A DNA stretch of 54,120 nucleotides from Bacteroidota bacterium (GTDB lineage: Bacteria; Bacteroidota; Bacteroidia; Chitinophagales; Chitinophagaceae): contig JAFDXG010000091.1 in the NCBI GenBank assembly GCA_018268105.1, positions 1 through 54,120 of the forward strand. Direction: 5' to 3'. The notes under the pieces were generated by a model. That model did not search any database. It was not told the DNA's origin and was given only the letters and a program-made list of their open reading frames with translations. Shown here one piece after another: positions 32,873 to 42,360 of the stretch (positions within the stretch are counted from its first letter, which is position 1; the number at the start of each line of letters is the position of its first letter). Both the position numbers and the translations under genes were made by a program.

Positions 32873-35800
32873 ATGAGCGATTCAAAAAGAAGTAGAAGGC
32901 TACTATTTAGATCAATCATCATTCCAGTAGTTATTTTACTGGCACTTTTTGCCACAGTTTATTATACGGCCGTCTATCGCTTCAAGGATAGTTTGCAATT
33001 TCTGGTAAAAAAAGAATCAGGAGGTAAATTTTTGCTGCATGCCGGCAAAGCGGACTTCTCCATTTTCAACAAAACCATAACACTTAAAAATATCTCGCTT
33101 CGCAATGCAGACACCTTAAGCGAACCACAGCATATTGAACTGAGTGTGCCGGAGATTTATTTTTCTTTTTCCTCATGGAAGAGTTTAATTTTTCACAAGA
33201 AACTATTGATAGATAGTCTTGCAATTAATGCCCCCCGGATTTTTGTTCATGTCCATCAGGATTCTCCTTCAGAGGTTAAGGTGAAAAACGATTTCAGGCT
33301 GGATGATTTTCTGGATATGCTTAATAAAACATCTCAATATCTTAATGCTCATTCTTTGAGTATAAACAACCTTTCCTTTGAATATGCAAAACTAAATGGA
33401 CCTCCCCCACTGAAGGGCAACGATATCAATATCATGGTTAAAAACTTTACCAAAGTGGATGACAATGATAAGCATGTACTGGCTTCAGATTCCGTAGGAG
33501 TTTCAATGGGACGCCAGCACTGGTTACTACCGGATGGGATACACGAAATCAGTTTCCGGAAATTTGATTTTTCCACAGGCAACCAGAAGGCTGAACTGGA
33601 TTCTTTCTTTTTACATCAAAAAGCTACTGCAGCACGACCCGGACTTGTTATCAGGGGTGATCAATTCTATTTTAATTCTGAACACCTTCCTGCCATTTAC
33701 CAAAAATCCGAACTGAATATTGATACGCTATTTTGCCTAAACCCTTCACTTGTTATAACCGGTGGGGGAACACGCGCTGAAGTCAAACCCACCGGCAACA
33801 GCAAAATTCCGGTAAGTCTGACGCAGATGGATATACCGTTGTTCAAAAAAATTGCCATACAATTTATCAATGTCATAGGGGGAGAATTTCATTATAAGAA
33901 AAATGAACGGGATTCTATTAACCAAAGCGGGGCGAAAAAAAGCAATGCTGAAATTTATAACCTGGTGATTGATGAAAAAAACAATCAGAGACTTACTACC
34001 GACAGTATTAAGCTTCACCTGAAAGACATTCAGTTTTACAGCAGAGACAGTTTAACAAAATTAAAGATTGCTGAATTTCGGATGAGGGGCAAAGATGCGT
34101 TGTTTAGCAATGTCACCTATATGCCTTCTGAATATAACCATTTTCACAGGGGGGTTACCTTCAAAGCGCCGGAACTGGTACTTAAAGAAATAGACCTGAG
34201 TGAACTTTTAAAGAAAAGACTTAAAGCACAAAGTGCGCGGCTGGTACAACCTTTCGTTACAGTGTTGTACAGAGACCAATATGCTGGCGCCCACCATCAA
34301 TCTTCCTCTAAAAAAAGTAAAGCCGAAAAAATGACTTTGTTTTACCGGTTCCTGCATCATGTAAATGATCTGCTGGATGTTGCACTTTTTGAAATTGCAG
34401 ACGGAAAAGCAGGCTATACCACCAGGGGGGAAAAGCCGCTACAGGTAATCCTTGACAAATTGAACAGCAGTATCTTACTGGATAAACTCTTTCAAAGCGA
34501 TTCGCTGGTGGATATAAAACATTCAATTGCCAATTTGCAATGGGGAAGTTTGCAACTGATTGGCAAGCACATGAAGATTAATGTTTCTGATTACCGGTTA
34601 GATGGGATAGACCGGAAAAACTGGGCCCGGGGCCTGGCGGTTTCGCTGGATAATGGCATAAAGGTGAATGGTAAAGATATTTATTGGGAGGTTTTTGATT
34701 GGGATGTTTTTGAAAAGACAAAAGATATACAGATTAATTTATTGCAGATTGGTAGCCTGGCAATCAATACGCAAGATGATAAGCAAACCAGATTTGCTGA
34801 AAGCAAAGCAACTACGCCGGCTAAGGATTTGCCGGTAATAAGGATAGGAAAGGCTGCTGTAAAAAATATTGATTTTAATTCACACTCACCGGCAAATAAA
34901 ATAAGTTTTACAGGTAATAATTTTGAGGCCTCGAATGTTGGCACAATGCATCATTTTTTCATCTGGTCCAATGCAAAGGCAAACCTTGAAAATATTTTAT
35001 CGGTTGGCTCGGGGCATACAGTTGCAATAAAAAATATTTCCCTGAATACAGCAACTGAAACCATGGTTGATCAGGTACGCTTTGAAAACCATAATGCAAA
35101 TGGAACAACCAACTTGTTTTTGCCTTCGGTGAAATTGAAAGCGCATATTCAATCCACTGATCTCTCAAGTGCATCTATATCTTCCATTGCGTCAGAGGAT
35201 GGAACTGTTGAGATATTCACAACCAAGGGACAACAAAAAGCCAAATCCAAACCACTCCATCTTCCGGTACTCTCGCTTGATAATTTAAACCTGAAAAACC
35301 TTGCCGTCAATTTTAAGAGCGTCGACAAGAATGACACGTTGAGAGTAAAAACCAAGATCAGCCTGGATGCAAAATCCGTAAAGACAGTTGGAGGTTCAGA
35401 GCAGGCGGCAACCTATAAAACTATTGGACTCCAAACGGGCGCCATCCATCTGTCCGGCAAACATTTGCTGTTGGATATCCCATCCGTTTCAGTGCAGCTC
35501 ACAGATGGCAAATTGAATGATATCAAAAATGAGTGGTCGCTGGCGTCCAATGTTAATCTGCATACCGAAGGCGCTTCCATCTATTTTCAAAAAGACAGTA
35601 ATTCCCTGAAAGCGGATAATGTTTCTATCTCATTTAACGATAAGGCGTTTCAGTTTCGAAAAAATGAGAAGTTGCGACCTGAGAAGTTGATATCACAAGT
35701 ATCATCATCCGGGGAGCGTATCCTTTACAAGGGGAAAAAAATGTCTATTTCGGCGGGGAGCTATTCACTGAGCAGGAATGCAGCGCGTTTCTCCATACAG

Positions 35801-36760
35801 GATTTTGCCGTCATTCCCAACCTTAATCGCGAGGAGCATTTTGCAAAGGCCCAATGGCAGGGTGATTATATAGTTACAAAAGGGAAAGCTTTGGAGGTAC
35901 AGCATTTTAAGATTAATAAAAATAAAAAGGATGTGGAACTGATTATTCAAAAAATTGTTGCTGATGGCGTGTCGCTTGATGTGTCGCGGGACAAATCTCT
36001 TCCACTCAGGCATGGTATAGAAAAACAGATGCCTACCCGGTTGATTGCTAAAATATCCATACCACTTAAAATTGACTCGCTGATGTTGAGAAATAGCCGT
36101 GTTGATTACAATGAATTTTCGGTGGCGACTAAAAAATGGAGCAGCATCCCGCTCACAAATCTTAATGCAGGCATTTATAATATTACCAATCATTTCAAAC
36201 ACAGTGATTCGCTGAGGGCCGCTGCCAGTCTTGATATTTTCAGCAATAAAATCCGGGGCTTCTATTACAGTGAATCCTACCACGATTCCCTCTCAGGCTT
36301 TTCTGCAGGATTTAGTATGTCGCCTGTTGACCTGAGGGAATTTTCGCGGTTTTCAAAACCACTGGCTGCCGTTAGCATCACCCGAGGCCAGGCTGATACA
36401 GTGTTCTCAAACTGGAAGGGCAATAAATATGCAGCTTATGGTAAAATGAATTTTCATTACCGCGACTTGAAAATAAAGGTTTACAATAAAAAAGATACTT
36501 CCCGAAGCGGTCTAATCCCCGCGGTTGAAACTTTTGCAGCAAACCTGATCCTTCCTGATAAGCGAAGAAAGCCTTCATTGATTTACGTCGAACGCGACAG
36601 GGAAAGATCTGTTTTCAGCTACTGGATAAAAAGCCAGCTCAGCGGAATATTATCTACCGTCGGTATTAAGAAAGACAGAAAATACAGGAAACAATATGAG
36701 GAAAACGCTGAACTATTTTCATTACCCGACGCAAACATTTCACAGGAGGGTGGCAGGTGA
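32873..36760 (+). CDS. Large AsmA-like periplasmic protein with N-terminal membrane anchor
   Basis: The frame opens at 32840, but ATG 32873 is preferred; it starts a basic N terminus (MSDSKRSRRLLFR) followed by a transmembrane helix (~residues 13-34). The remaining ~1260 residues are rich in beta strands with many repeats of the type ITLKNISLRNADTL, which is typical of AsmA/DUF748-like proteins; these bridge inner and outer envelope layers and are thought to carry lipids in Gram-negative bacteria. No enzymatic motif was seen. The C-terminal 40 residues are basic and hydrophilic. It lies within a row of carbohydrate genes, but nothing ties it to glycan use. Family assignment is by texture, not by clear motifs. 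Confidence 0.6.
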   Translation: MSDSKRSRRLLFRSIIIPVVILLALFATVYYTAVYRFKDSLQFLVKKESGGKFLLHAGKADFSIFNKTITLKNISLRNADTLSEPQHIELSVPEIYFSFSSWKSLIFHKKLLIDSLAINAPRIFVHVHQDSPSEVKVKNDFRLDDFLDMLNKTSQYLNAHSLSINNLSFEYAKLNGPPPLKGNDINIMVKNFTKVDDNDKHVLASDSVGVSMGRQHWLLPDGIHEISFRKFDFSTGNQKAELDSFFLHQKATAARPGLVIRGDQFYFNSEHLPAIYQKSELNIDTLFCLNPSLVITGGGTRAEVKPTGNSKIPVSLTQMDIPLFKKIAIQFINVIGGEFHYKKNERDSINQSGAKKSNAEIYNLVIDEKNNQRLTTDSIKLHLKDIQFYSRDSLTKLKIAEFRMRGKDALFSNVTYMPSEYNHFHRGVTFKAPELVLKEIDLSELLKKRLKAQSARLVQPFVTVLYRDQYAGAHHQSSSKKSKAEKMTLFYRFLHHVNDLLDVALFEIADGKAGYTTRGEKPLQVILDKLNSSILLDKLFQSDSLVDIKHSIANLQWGSLQLIGKHMKINVSDYRLDGIDRKNWARGLAVSLDNGIKVNGKDIYWEVFDWDVFEKTKDIQINLLQIGSLAINTQDDKQTRFAESKATTPAKDLPVIRIGKAAVKNIDFNSHSPANKISFTGNNFEASNVGTMHHFFIWSNAKANLENILSVGSGHTVAIKNISLNTATETMVDQVRFENHNANGTTNLFLPSVKLKAHIQSTDLSSASISSIASEDGTVEIFTTKGQQKAKSKPLHLPVLSLDNLNLKNLAVNFKSVDKNDTLRVKTKISLDAKSVKTVGGSEQAATYKTIGLQTGAIHLSGKHLLLDIPSVSVQLTDGKLNDIKNEWSLASNVNLHTEGASIYFQKDSNSLKADNVSISFNDKAFQFRKNEKLRPEKLISQVSSSGERILYKGKKMSISAGSYSLSRNAARFSIQDFAVIPNLNREEHFAKAQWQGDYIVTKGKALEVQHFKINKNKKDVELIIQKIVADGVSLDVSRDKSLPLRHGIEKQMPTRLIAKISIPLKIDSLMLRNSRVDYNEFSVATKKWSSIPLTNLNAGIYNITNHFKHSDSLRAAASLDIFSNKIRGFYYSESYHDSLSGFSAGFSMSPVDLREFSRFSKPLAAVSITRGQADTVFSNWKGNKYAAYGKMNFHYRDLKIKVYNKKDTSRSGLIPAVETFAANLILPDKRRKPSLIYVERDRERSVFSYWIKSQLSGILSTVGIKKDRKYRKQYEENAELFSLPDANISQEGGR

Positions 36761-36826
36761 ATAAATTCGGCTGTTTGCAGACAAGCTCCCTGGACTAAGC
36801 AGTGCCTGTCATAAAACGCAACTGAT

Positions 36827-37807
36827 ATGAAGATTAAGCTTGTTATTAATGTCTGTTGTATTTTGGTCACCTGTTTTTTTGATCAATCATCCCTGGCGCA
36901 ATCTCAAAGCGACTCATCTGTTTATTTTGCAGATCCTACTATTTTCCAATACCGGCACAACTACTATCTCTATGGAACAGATGGATTCAATGCAGATTCC
37001 GGTTTTCGTGTGGCTGTTTCCAGCGATTTGATTCATTGGAAAAAGTCCAGTCACGATCAGCGCGTATTGAGCAGAGGAGAAACATTTGGTACAAAAGGCT
37101 TCTGGGCTCCACAGGTTTTTAAACATCATGGCAAAATATATATGGCGTATACCGCCAGCGAGCATATTGCTATTGCCGAAGGTCCCGGCCCGAAAGGACC
37201 CTTTCGTCAAAAAATCAGGGAAGCCCTTTCATCTCCTGTGAAACAGATAGACCCATTTATATTTAAAGACGATGACGGGAAGCTCTACCTGTATTTTGTG
37301 CACCTGCAAAACGGCAATCGAATTTGGGGTGCCATATTAAAAAACGATCTCTCCGGTATAGATACCACTACCTCACGGGAATGTATAAGCGCTGATGTAA
37401 ATCCACAGTCGTGGGAAAATACACAATCGGCAAACTGGACGGTTACCGAGGGCCCCACAGTAGTAAAGCGCGGAAAGAAATATTTTATGTTTTATTCTGC
37501 CAATGATTTTCGAAATCCTGATTATGCAGTAGGGTATGCCACGGCGGATCATCCGTTGGGCCCATGGAAAAAGTCGGAGCAAAACCCGATTATCAGCCGG
37601 CAACTGACCGGTGTAAATGGTCCTGGTCATGGTGATATTATTGCAGATAACAGGGGAAATTTTTATTATGTTTTCCATACGCATTATTCAAATGAAAAAG
37701 TAGCGCCAAGAAAAACAGCGATGGTGAAAATGTGGTTTAGTAATAAAAATAGTGAAGAAGTGAAATTTGATTTTAGTTTTTTCTATTTTTTAAAATATGG
37801 CGAATAG
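36827..37807 (+). CDS. Secreted glycoside hydrolase family 43 enzyme (second copy)
   Basis: The 326-residue protein has a signal peptide (ending SSLAQ) and a GH43 propeller with the three acidic positions: base D in FADPTIFQYRHNYYLYGTDG, pKa modulator D in QIDPFIFKDDDGKLYLYF, and acid E in WTVTEGPTVVKRGKKYFMFY. FWAPQVFKHHGKIYMAYT and GPGHGDIIADNRGNFYYVFH are also characteristic. It is shorter and diverged from the GH43 at 22.9 kb, so the two likely differ in linkage or substrate. The second start in frame gives no better signal peptide. It follows the AsmA-like gene by 66 bases. Confidence 0.88.
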   Translation: MKIKLVINVCCILVTCFFDQSSLAQSQSDSSVYFADPTIFQYRHNYYLYGTDGFNADSGFRVAVSSDLIHWKKSSHDQRVLSRGETFGTKGFWAPQVFKHHGKIYMAYTASEHIAIAEGPGPKGPFRQKIREALSSPVKQIDPFIFKDDDGKLYLYFVHLQNGNRIWGAILKNDLSGIDTTTSRECISADVNPQSWENTQSANWTVTEGPTVVKRGKKYFMFYSANDFRNPDYAVGYATADHPLGPWKKSEQNPIISRQLTGVNGPGHGDIIADNRGNFYYVFHTHYSNEKVAPRKTAMVKMWFSNKNSEEVKFDFSFFYFLKYGE

Positions 37808-37974
37808 GATTTAATTAGAATATTCCACGCTGTAAATACAAAGTTTTGTGCTAATGCAGAAACTGATGAATTGAAAATCATATAATGGGATGCGTCTATT
37901 AAATGACAATATTCAGTATCTTGACGATTGACGAATAAAAGCCATATTAAAAAGCATATCATTCCATCGAAAAT

Positions 37975-40900
37975 ATGAAGACTCTTACTATTGCGTGGAT
38001 AACCCTTGCTATACTTTGTTTCTCTGCATGTCAAAACAATTCCGGCAGCACAGACCACTACAGCGGCGATATTAATGCCTATACTGGTGAAAATTTTACG
38101 GTGAATATCAGGACTACAGCAGCGCTTACGCCTGAAGATGAAAGACAGGGTTTTAAATTGCCGGAAGGTTTTGAAATTAACTTATATGCCTCAGAGCCCG
38201 ATATTGGCAAGCCCATTAATATTGCTTTTGATGCAAAAGGAAGGATGTGGGTAACACAATCTTTTGAGTACCCCTTCCCGTCAGCACCGGGAAAAGGAAA
38301 AGATAAGCTTACTATTCTTGAGGATACCGATAACGATGGGAAAGCGGATAAATTCACTGCGTTTTCCGATACCCTGAATATACCAATAGGTGTGTTGCCG
38401 ATGAACGACGGAGCCGTTGTGTACAGTATCCCGAATATTTACAAATACACCGATGCCGATGGAGATGGGAAAGCAGATGGTCAAAAAAAATTGCTGGGGC
38501 CTTTTAAAACCAAAGATACCCATGGCATGATCAATAATCTTGTAAGGGGATATGATGGCTGGATTCATTCCTGCCATGGCTATACTAACCGTGATACGGT
38601 AGCAGGCGCCGATGGTCATGCTATTTCTATGATTTCAGGTAATACTTTTCGTTTTCGTCCGGATGGAAGCAGAGTAGAACACACAACCGATGGGCGTATC
38701 AATCCTTTTGGATTGGTGTATGATGAAATGGGGTATCTCTATTCCACCGACTGTCATACTTCTCCCCTGTACCAGTTGATACGCAATGCAGATTATCCCC
38801 AATGGGGCAAGGAAGAAGGAATGGGGTATGCTCCCGATATGACACCCATGTCGAACGAAGCAACTGCACTTGCCGGTATAGGATATTATGCAGATTTCCT
38901 TTTCCCCGAACCATACCGCAACAACTTTTTTGTAGGTGATGTTGTCCGTAGCCGGGTATACAGATATTCATTTTCTTTTAAAGGATCCACACCGGCAGGT
39001 AAAAGAGAGGAAGATTTTGTATTGAGTAAAGATCCATGGTTTCGCCCGGTGGATGTAAAGCTTGGCCCCGATGGAGCGTTGTATATTGCCGACTTTTATA
39101 ATTCCATTATCGGGCATTATGAAGTGCCGCTTGATCATCCTAAGAGAGATCATACCAGGGGACGTATATGGCGGATCACCTACAAGGGAAAGCATAACGA
39201 GGTACACGACTGGACAAAGGCACAGATCAGTGACTTGCTGCAGGCATTGAATATGGATAATATGCCAGTGCGGATGGCCGCTGCTGATCAGCTTGCTGAC
39301 CGTATCGGCAAAGATGCTATTGCACCCGTTGCCACATTACTCAGCGATAAGTCAACGAGTGCCAGGAAATATATACATGCTTTGTGGGTGCTGGAAAGAC
39401 TCGGAACGCTTCAGCCTTCTATGCTGCAGGTAGCTGCAACACATACTGATCCATTAATACGATTGCACGCTATGCGTATACTTGCAGAAGAAAAATCCGA
39501 TGAACAAGTGTATTTTCCGCTTGTACTAAAAGGACTGGAAGATAAGGATCCTCATGTACGTCGTGCGGCGGTGGAACTGCTGGCAAAATATCCCACCATG
39601 CGTTCGCTAAACCTGGCGCTGAAGATACGAAGCAATATACCGGAATACGAAACACATCTTTTATATACCAGCCGGATGGTACTGCGTGACATATTGCGCA
39701 ACCCGGTAATGATGAAAGCTGTAGCCTCTTCCTCCTGGGAGGAGCAGTATGCCGGATATATCAGCGATGTACTGATGGCTGTGCCTTCAGCAGATGCAGG
39801 TAGTTTTCTTTTCAGGTATATCAGCAGGTATAAGGCAGCAAATAACAGAGCCCCGGCAATTTTTAAACATATTGCACGATTTGCCCCATATAACAAACTT
39901 GACTCAGCAGTGATCATTGCTGTTCGCGACAATCGCCCCGACAGCGTAAATATTCTCCTGTATAAAAGTTTGCATCAGGGAATAGAGCAACGCGGTGCAG
40001 AAGGAAATGCTCAACTTATCGCCTGGGGAAAATCTCTTGCACAAAATATTCTTCAAACAAATCCTTATTCCCGTGGACAGTCATTATCTGCCATCCGTTT
40101 GCAACGTACTGCAATTGAAATTTCGGAGAAATATGGATTGAAAAAGACAGTTCCCGCTATAGAAAAGTTTTTGTATGACCTCAGGTTGCAGGATATGAAA
40201 TTGCCAGGTAGTAATGTTCCTGATGATGAAGTAATAAGGTTGAAAACTACTGCCTTAAAGTCGCTGATTTCATTAGCTCCTGCCATTGGGGAACAGGCTG
40301 CTATCAGAATTTTAAACAACGATTCATCCGATACACAATTGAGAAATGAAGTGATTAATATGCTCGGTGGGTACTCAGGTAATATTGCCAATCGCATTTT
40401 AAAAGAAATAAAAAATGTTCTGCCCCAACTCCAGCACAATTTTGCTATAACGCTGGCAGGCAGCCCCGAAGGAAAAGACATTCTCTTCCAAAAAATAAGG
40501 AGCGGCGAAATCTTTGCAAGAACAATACTTGAACCCAAAGTGCAGGAAAGAATTTTGTATAAGGCTTCACCAGCACAACAAAAATTATTTGCACAATTAA
40601 CTTCAGGGATTGACCCTGTTGACAAACAACGGCAGGAAGAAATAGCTGCCCGTCTTGCCGCTTTTGAAAAAGCAATGCAAAGCAATCCGCCTTCCATAGA
40701 CTCAGGGCATATTGTATTTGTGCAAAATTGTTCACCCTGCCACAGCATTGCTGAAGAGGGCGGCAATATTGGACCCAACCTGGACGGTGTAGCACAATGG
40801 GGTCCCAAGTCACTCGCAGAAAAAATTCTTGATCCCAACAGGAATGTGTCAGAAAACTTCAGGTCATATACGGTGCGTATGAAAGACGGCAAGATAGTAA

Positions 40901-41100
40901 ATGGGCTATACCGCCGGGATGAAGGGGCGGTAATTGTTTTTGCCGACCTTAACGGGAAAGAATTTTCAATACCGAAAAAAGATATTGCCGAACAAACCGC
41001 TTCCAAACTAACATTGATGCCCGACAATTTCAGGGAACGCCTTAATCAAAACGAATTTAATCAACTCATACATTTTTTGCTTAATCCCAAAGGAATATAA
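37975..41100 (+). CDS. Lipoprotein: sorbosone-dehydrogenase-like propeller, HEAT repeats and cytochrome c (PVC-type heme-binding protein)
   Basis: The 1041-residue protein is a lipoprotein (lipobox FSAC, C19). Residues ~55-400 form a glucose/sorbosone dehydrogenase-like propeller (FKLPEGFEINLYASEPDIGKP, GPDGALYIADFYNSIIGHYE). Residues ~410-850 are HEAT-like helical repeats (DPHVRRAAVELLAKYP). The C-terminal domain is a mono-heme cytochrome c with C919-S-P-C922-H923 and the downstream IGPNLDGVAQWGPKSLAEKILDPNRNVSENF typical of the PVC-type Cytochrome C domain. Such proteins are thought to oxidise sugars or other alcohols in the periplasm and pass electrons to the respiratory chain. It starts 167 bases after GH43 and ends the plus-strand block. 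Confidence 0.87.
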   Translation: MKTLTIAWITLAILCFSACQNNSGSTDHYSGDINAYTGENFTVNIRTTAALTPEDERQGFKLPEGFEINLYASEPDIGKPINIAFDAKGRMWVTQSFEYPFPSAPGKGKDKLTILEDTDNDGKADKFTAFSDTLNIPIGVLPMNDGAVVYSIPNIYKYTDADGDGKADGQKKLLGPFKTKDTHGMINNLVRGYDGWIHSCHGYTNRDTVAGADGHAISMISGNTFRFRPDGSRVEHTTDGRINPFGLVYDEMGYLYSTDCHTSPLYQLIRNADYPQWGKEEGMGYAPDMTPMSNEATALAGIGYYADFLFPEPYRNNFFVGDVVRSRVYRYSFSFKGSTPAGKREEDFVLSKDPWFRPVDVKLGPDGALYIADFYNSIIGHYEVPLDHPKRDHTRGRIWRITYKGKHNEVHDWTKAQISDLLQALNMDNMPVRMAAADQLADRIGKDAIAPVATLLSDKSTSARKYIHALWVLERLGTLQPSMLQVAATHTDPLIRLHAMRILAEEKSDEQVYFPLVLKGLEDKDPHVRRAAVELLAKYPTMRSLNLALKIRSNIPEYETHLLYTSRMVLRDILRNPVMMKAVASSSWEEQYAGYISDVLMAVPSADAGSFLFRYISRYKAANNRAPAIFKHIARFAPYNKLDSAVIIAVRDNRPDSVNILLYKSLHQGIEQRGAEGNAQLIAWGKSLAQNILQTNPYSRGQSLSAIRLQRTAIEISEKYGLKKTVPAIEKFLYDLRLQDMKLPGSNVPDDEVIRLKTTALKSLISLAPAIGEQAAIRILNNDSSDTQLRNEVINMLGGYSGNIANRILKEIKNVLPQLQHNFAITLAGSPEGKDILFQKIRSGEIFARTILEPKVQERILYKASPAQQKLFAQLTSGIDPVDKQRQEEIAARLAAFEKAMQSNPPSIDSGHIVFVQNCSPCHSIAEEGGNIGPNLDGVAQWGPKSLAEKILDPNRNVSENFRSYTVRMKDGKIVNGLYRRDEGAVIVFADLNGKEFSIPKKDIAEQTASKLTLMPDNFRERLNQNEFNQLIHFLLNPKGI

Positions 41101-41103
41101 AAT

Positions 41104-41163
41104 AGCTGCGAATACACGAATATATAATATAATAAAATAAACTTCATTCTTGCATTCGCGGCT
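41104..41163. terminator. Inverted repeat between convergent genes, possible bidirectional terminator
   Basis: Bases 41104-41113 (agctgcgaat) and 41154-41163 (attcgcggct) are complementary with one G-U, spaced by 40 A/T-rich bases. A T-rich pyrimidine run follows on the plus side. It sits between the cytochrome gene and the minus-strand unit. Stem length is moderate and the loop is long, so termination is only possible. Confidence 0.35.
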
Positions 41164-41204
41164 CTCTTCTCTCCTCTTTTTACTGCACAAGTTTCGCAAA
41201 CATA

Positions 41205-41759
41205 TCAACGGTAAATATCCGCATCAGCATATCCTTCTTCTGCACGTTGAGCAGCACGACTTATATATACCTGTCTATCCTCTGGCGCCCAGGTGCCCAG
41301 CCCGTCAACGTACCTGTTGAACATACAAAATGCAGCGGCTATTAATACCGCATCATGAATTTCTTTGTCTGTAGCGCCTGCAGCACGGGCAGTATCAATT
41401 TGCTCCCAGGTTACATATTTGCCACCTCTCTGAACAGACTTTGCAATAAACAGCAGCGATTTTAGCTTCACTGAAATATTCCGGGAAGAAATAAAATCGG
41501 TTTTGATGGCGTCTATATCCTCCATCTCACATTTCATATAATGCTGAGCCATGGCACCATGTACATTCTGACAAAAGAAACAATCATTCAGGTAAGATAC
41601 ATAAGCTCCGATTAATTCCCGCTCACCCCGGGTTAGTGCATTATTTTCGTCGTGCAATAAAACATCTGCCAATGCATTTAACGGAGCAGCAGTGTGCGGG
41701 CTATAGGCCATAGGTCCTCTTATACCCGGCAAGTCGTTATTCAAATTGATATGTGCCAT
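41205..41759 (-). CDS. AhpD/carboxymuconolactone-decarboxylase-like protein, third copy
   Basis: The 184-residue protein belongs to the AhpD-like carboxymuconolactone decarboxylase (CMD) superfamily. The diagnostic helix is GERELIGAYVSYLNDCFFC, then H: C60 and C63 with H67 form the C-x-x-C-x-x-x-H redox/proton-relay site of AhpD and peroxidase-related proteins. A second conserved segment ATDKEIHDAVLIAAAFCMFN, then RYVDGLG, is shared almost residue for residue with the copies at 41792 and 46401. It starts with MAHINLNNDLPGIRG, also mirrored in the others. It is the last gene of the five-gene unit, 32 bases after its neighbour. Physiological substrate is unknown; peroxide or organic hydroperoxide reduction is the family precedent. 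Confidence 0.85.
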   Translation of the reverse strand: MAHINLNNDLPGIRGPMAYSPHTAAPLNALADVLLHDENNALTRGERELIGAYVSYLNDCFFCQNVHGAMAQHYMKCEMEDIDAIKTDFISSRNISVKLKSLLFIAKSVQRGGKYVTWEQIDTARAAGATDKEIHDAVLIAAAFCMFNRYVDGLGTWAPEDRQVYISRAAQRAEEGYADADIYR

Positions 41760-41791
41760 ACGTTTGGTTTATGTTAAGGGTATTGAATATT

Positions 41792-42340
41792 TTATACTTT
41801 TTGAGCGGGCAATACATATCCTTTCTCCGCCATTCTTTTGCCCATATCAACATAGGCTTCCTCCTGTACAGGGGTAAAACTTGCTAAACCATCTACGTAT
41901 CGGTTAAACATACAAAAAGTGGCGGCTATCAGCACCGTATCATGAATTTCTCTGTCGTCTGCACCAAGTCTTTTAGCCAGTTCTATGTCTTCTTTGGTAA
42001 CGGATTTACCACTCACCTGCACTTTGCCGGCAATAGTAAGCAATGCTTTTAGTTTATCGCTTACGGCAGATTGCTGCATATCTTGCAATACATCATCTAC
42101 AATAAATGCTTCTTCGTTGTACAAACACCTTGCCGCAGCAGCATGACTGTTTCTGCAAAAAATACAATTATTCCTGTGCGATACATAAGCAGCTATTAAT
42201 TCTCTTTCTGCCGGCAACAATGTTGACTCACCTCTCAGCAATACCTGTGCAAGATCATACAGGTATACGCCGGTTTCGGGTCTGAACATTACCAGGCTCC
42301 TTATCCCCGGAACTCCTTCCGGAACTTTTATATGCGCCAT
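41792..42340 (-). CDS. AhpD/carboxymuconolactone-decarboxylase-like protein, second copy
   Basis: The 182-residue protein is a paralogue of the genes on either side of the transporter and receptor. It has the redox pair C59 and C62 with H66 (AERELIAAYVSHRNNCIFC, then RNSH) and DDREIHDTVLIAATFCMFN, then RYVDGLA. The N terminus MAHIKVPEGVPGIRSL matches the copies. All three keep the Glu before the CxxC (E47 here), the CxxC and the His, so all may be catalytically active. It is 20 bases after the MFS stop and 32 before the third copy. Identity between copies is clearly partial, so this is an old expansion rather than recent duplication. Confidence 0.85.
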   Translation of the reverse strand: MAHIKVPEGVPGIRSLVMFRPETGVYLYDLAQVLLRGESTLLPAERELIAAYVSHRNNCIFCRNSHAAAARCLYNEEAFIVDDVLQDMQQSAVSDKLKALLTIAGKVQVSGKSVTKEDIELAKRLGADDREIHDTVLIAATFCMFNRYVDGLASFTPVQEEAYVDMGKRMAEKGYVLPAQKV

Positions 42341-42360
42341 AAAAAAATTTTTTTAAAAAT

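Noticed and set aside
40065..41027. 320-codon minus-strand frame inside the cytochrome gene
   Set aside because: It is antisense to a gene with clear motifs (HEAT repeats and CxxCH) and has no family resemblance.
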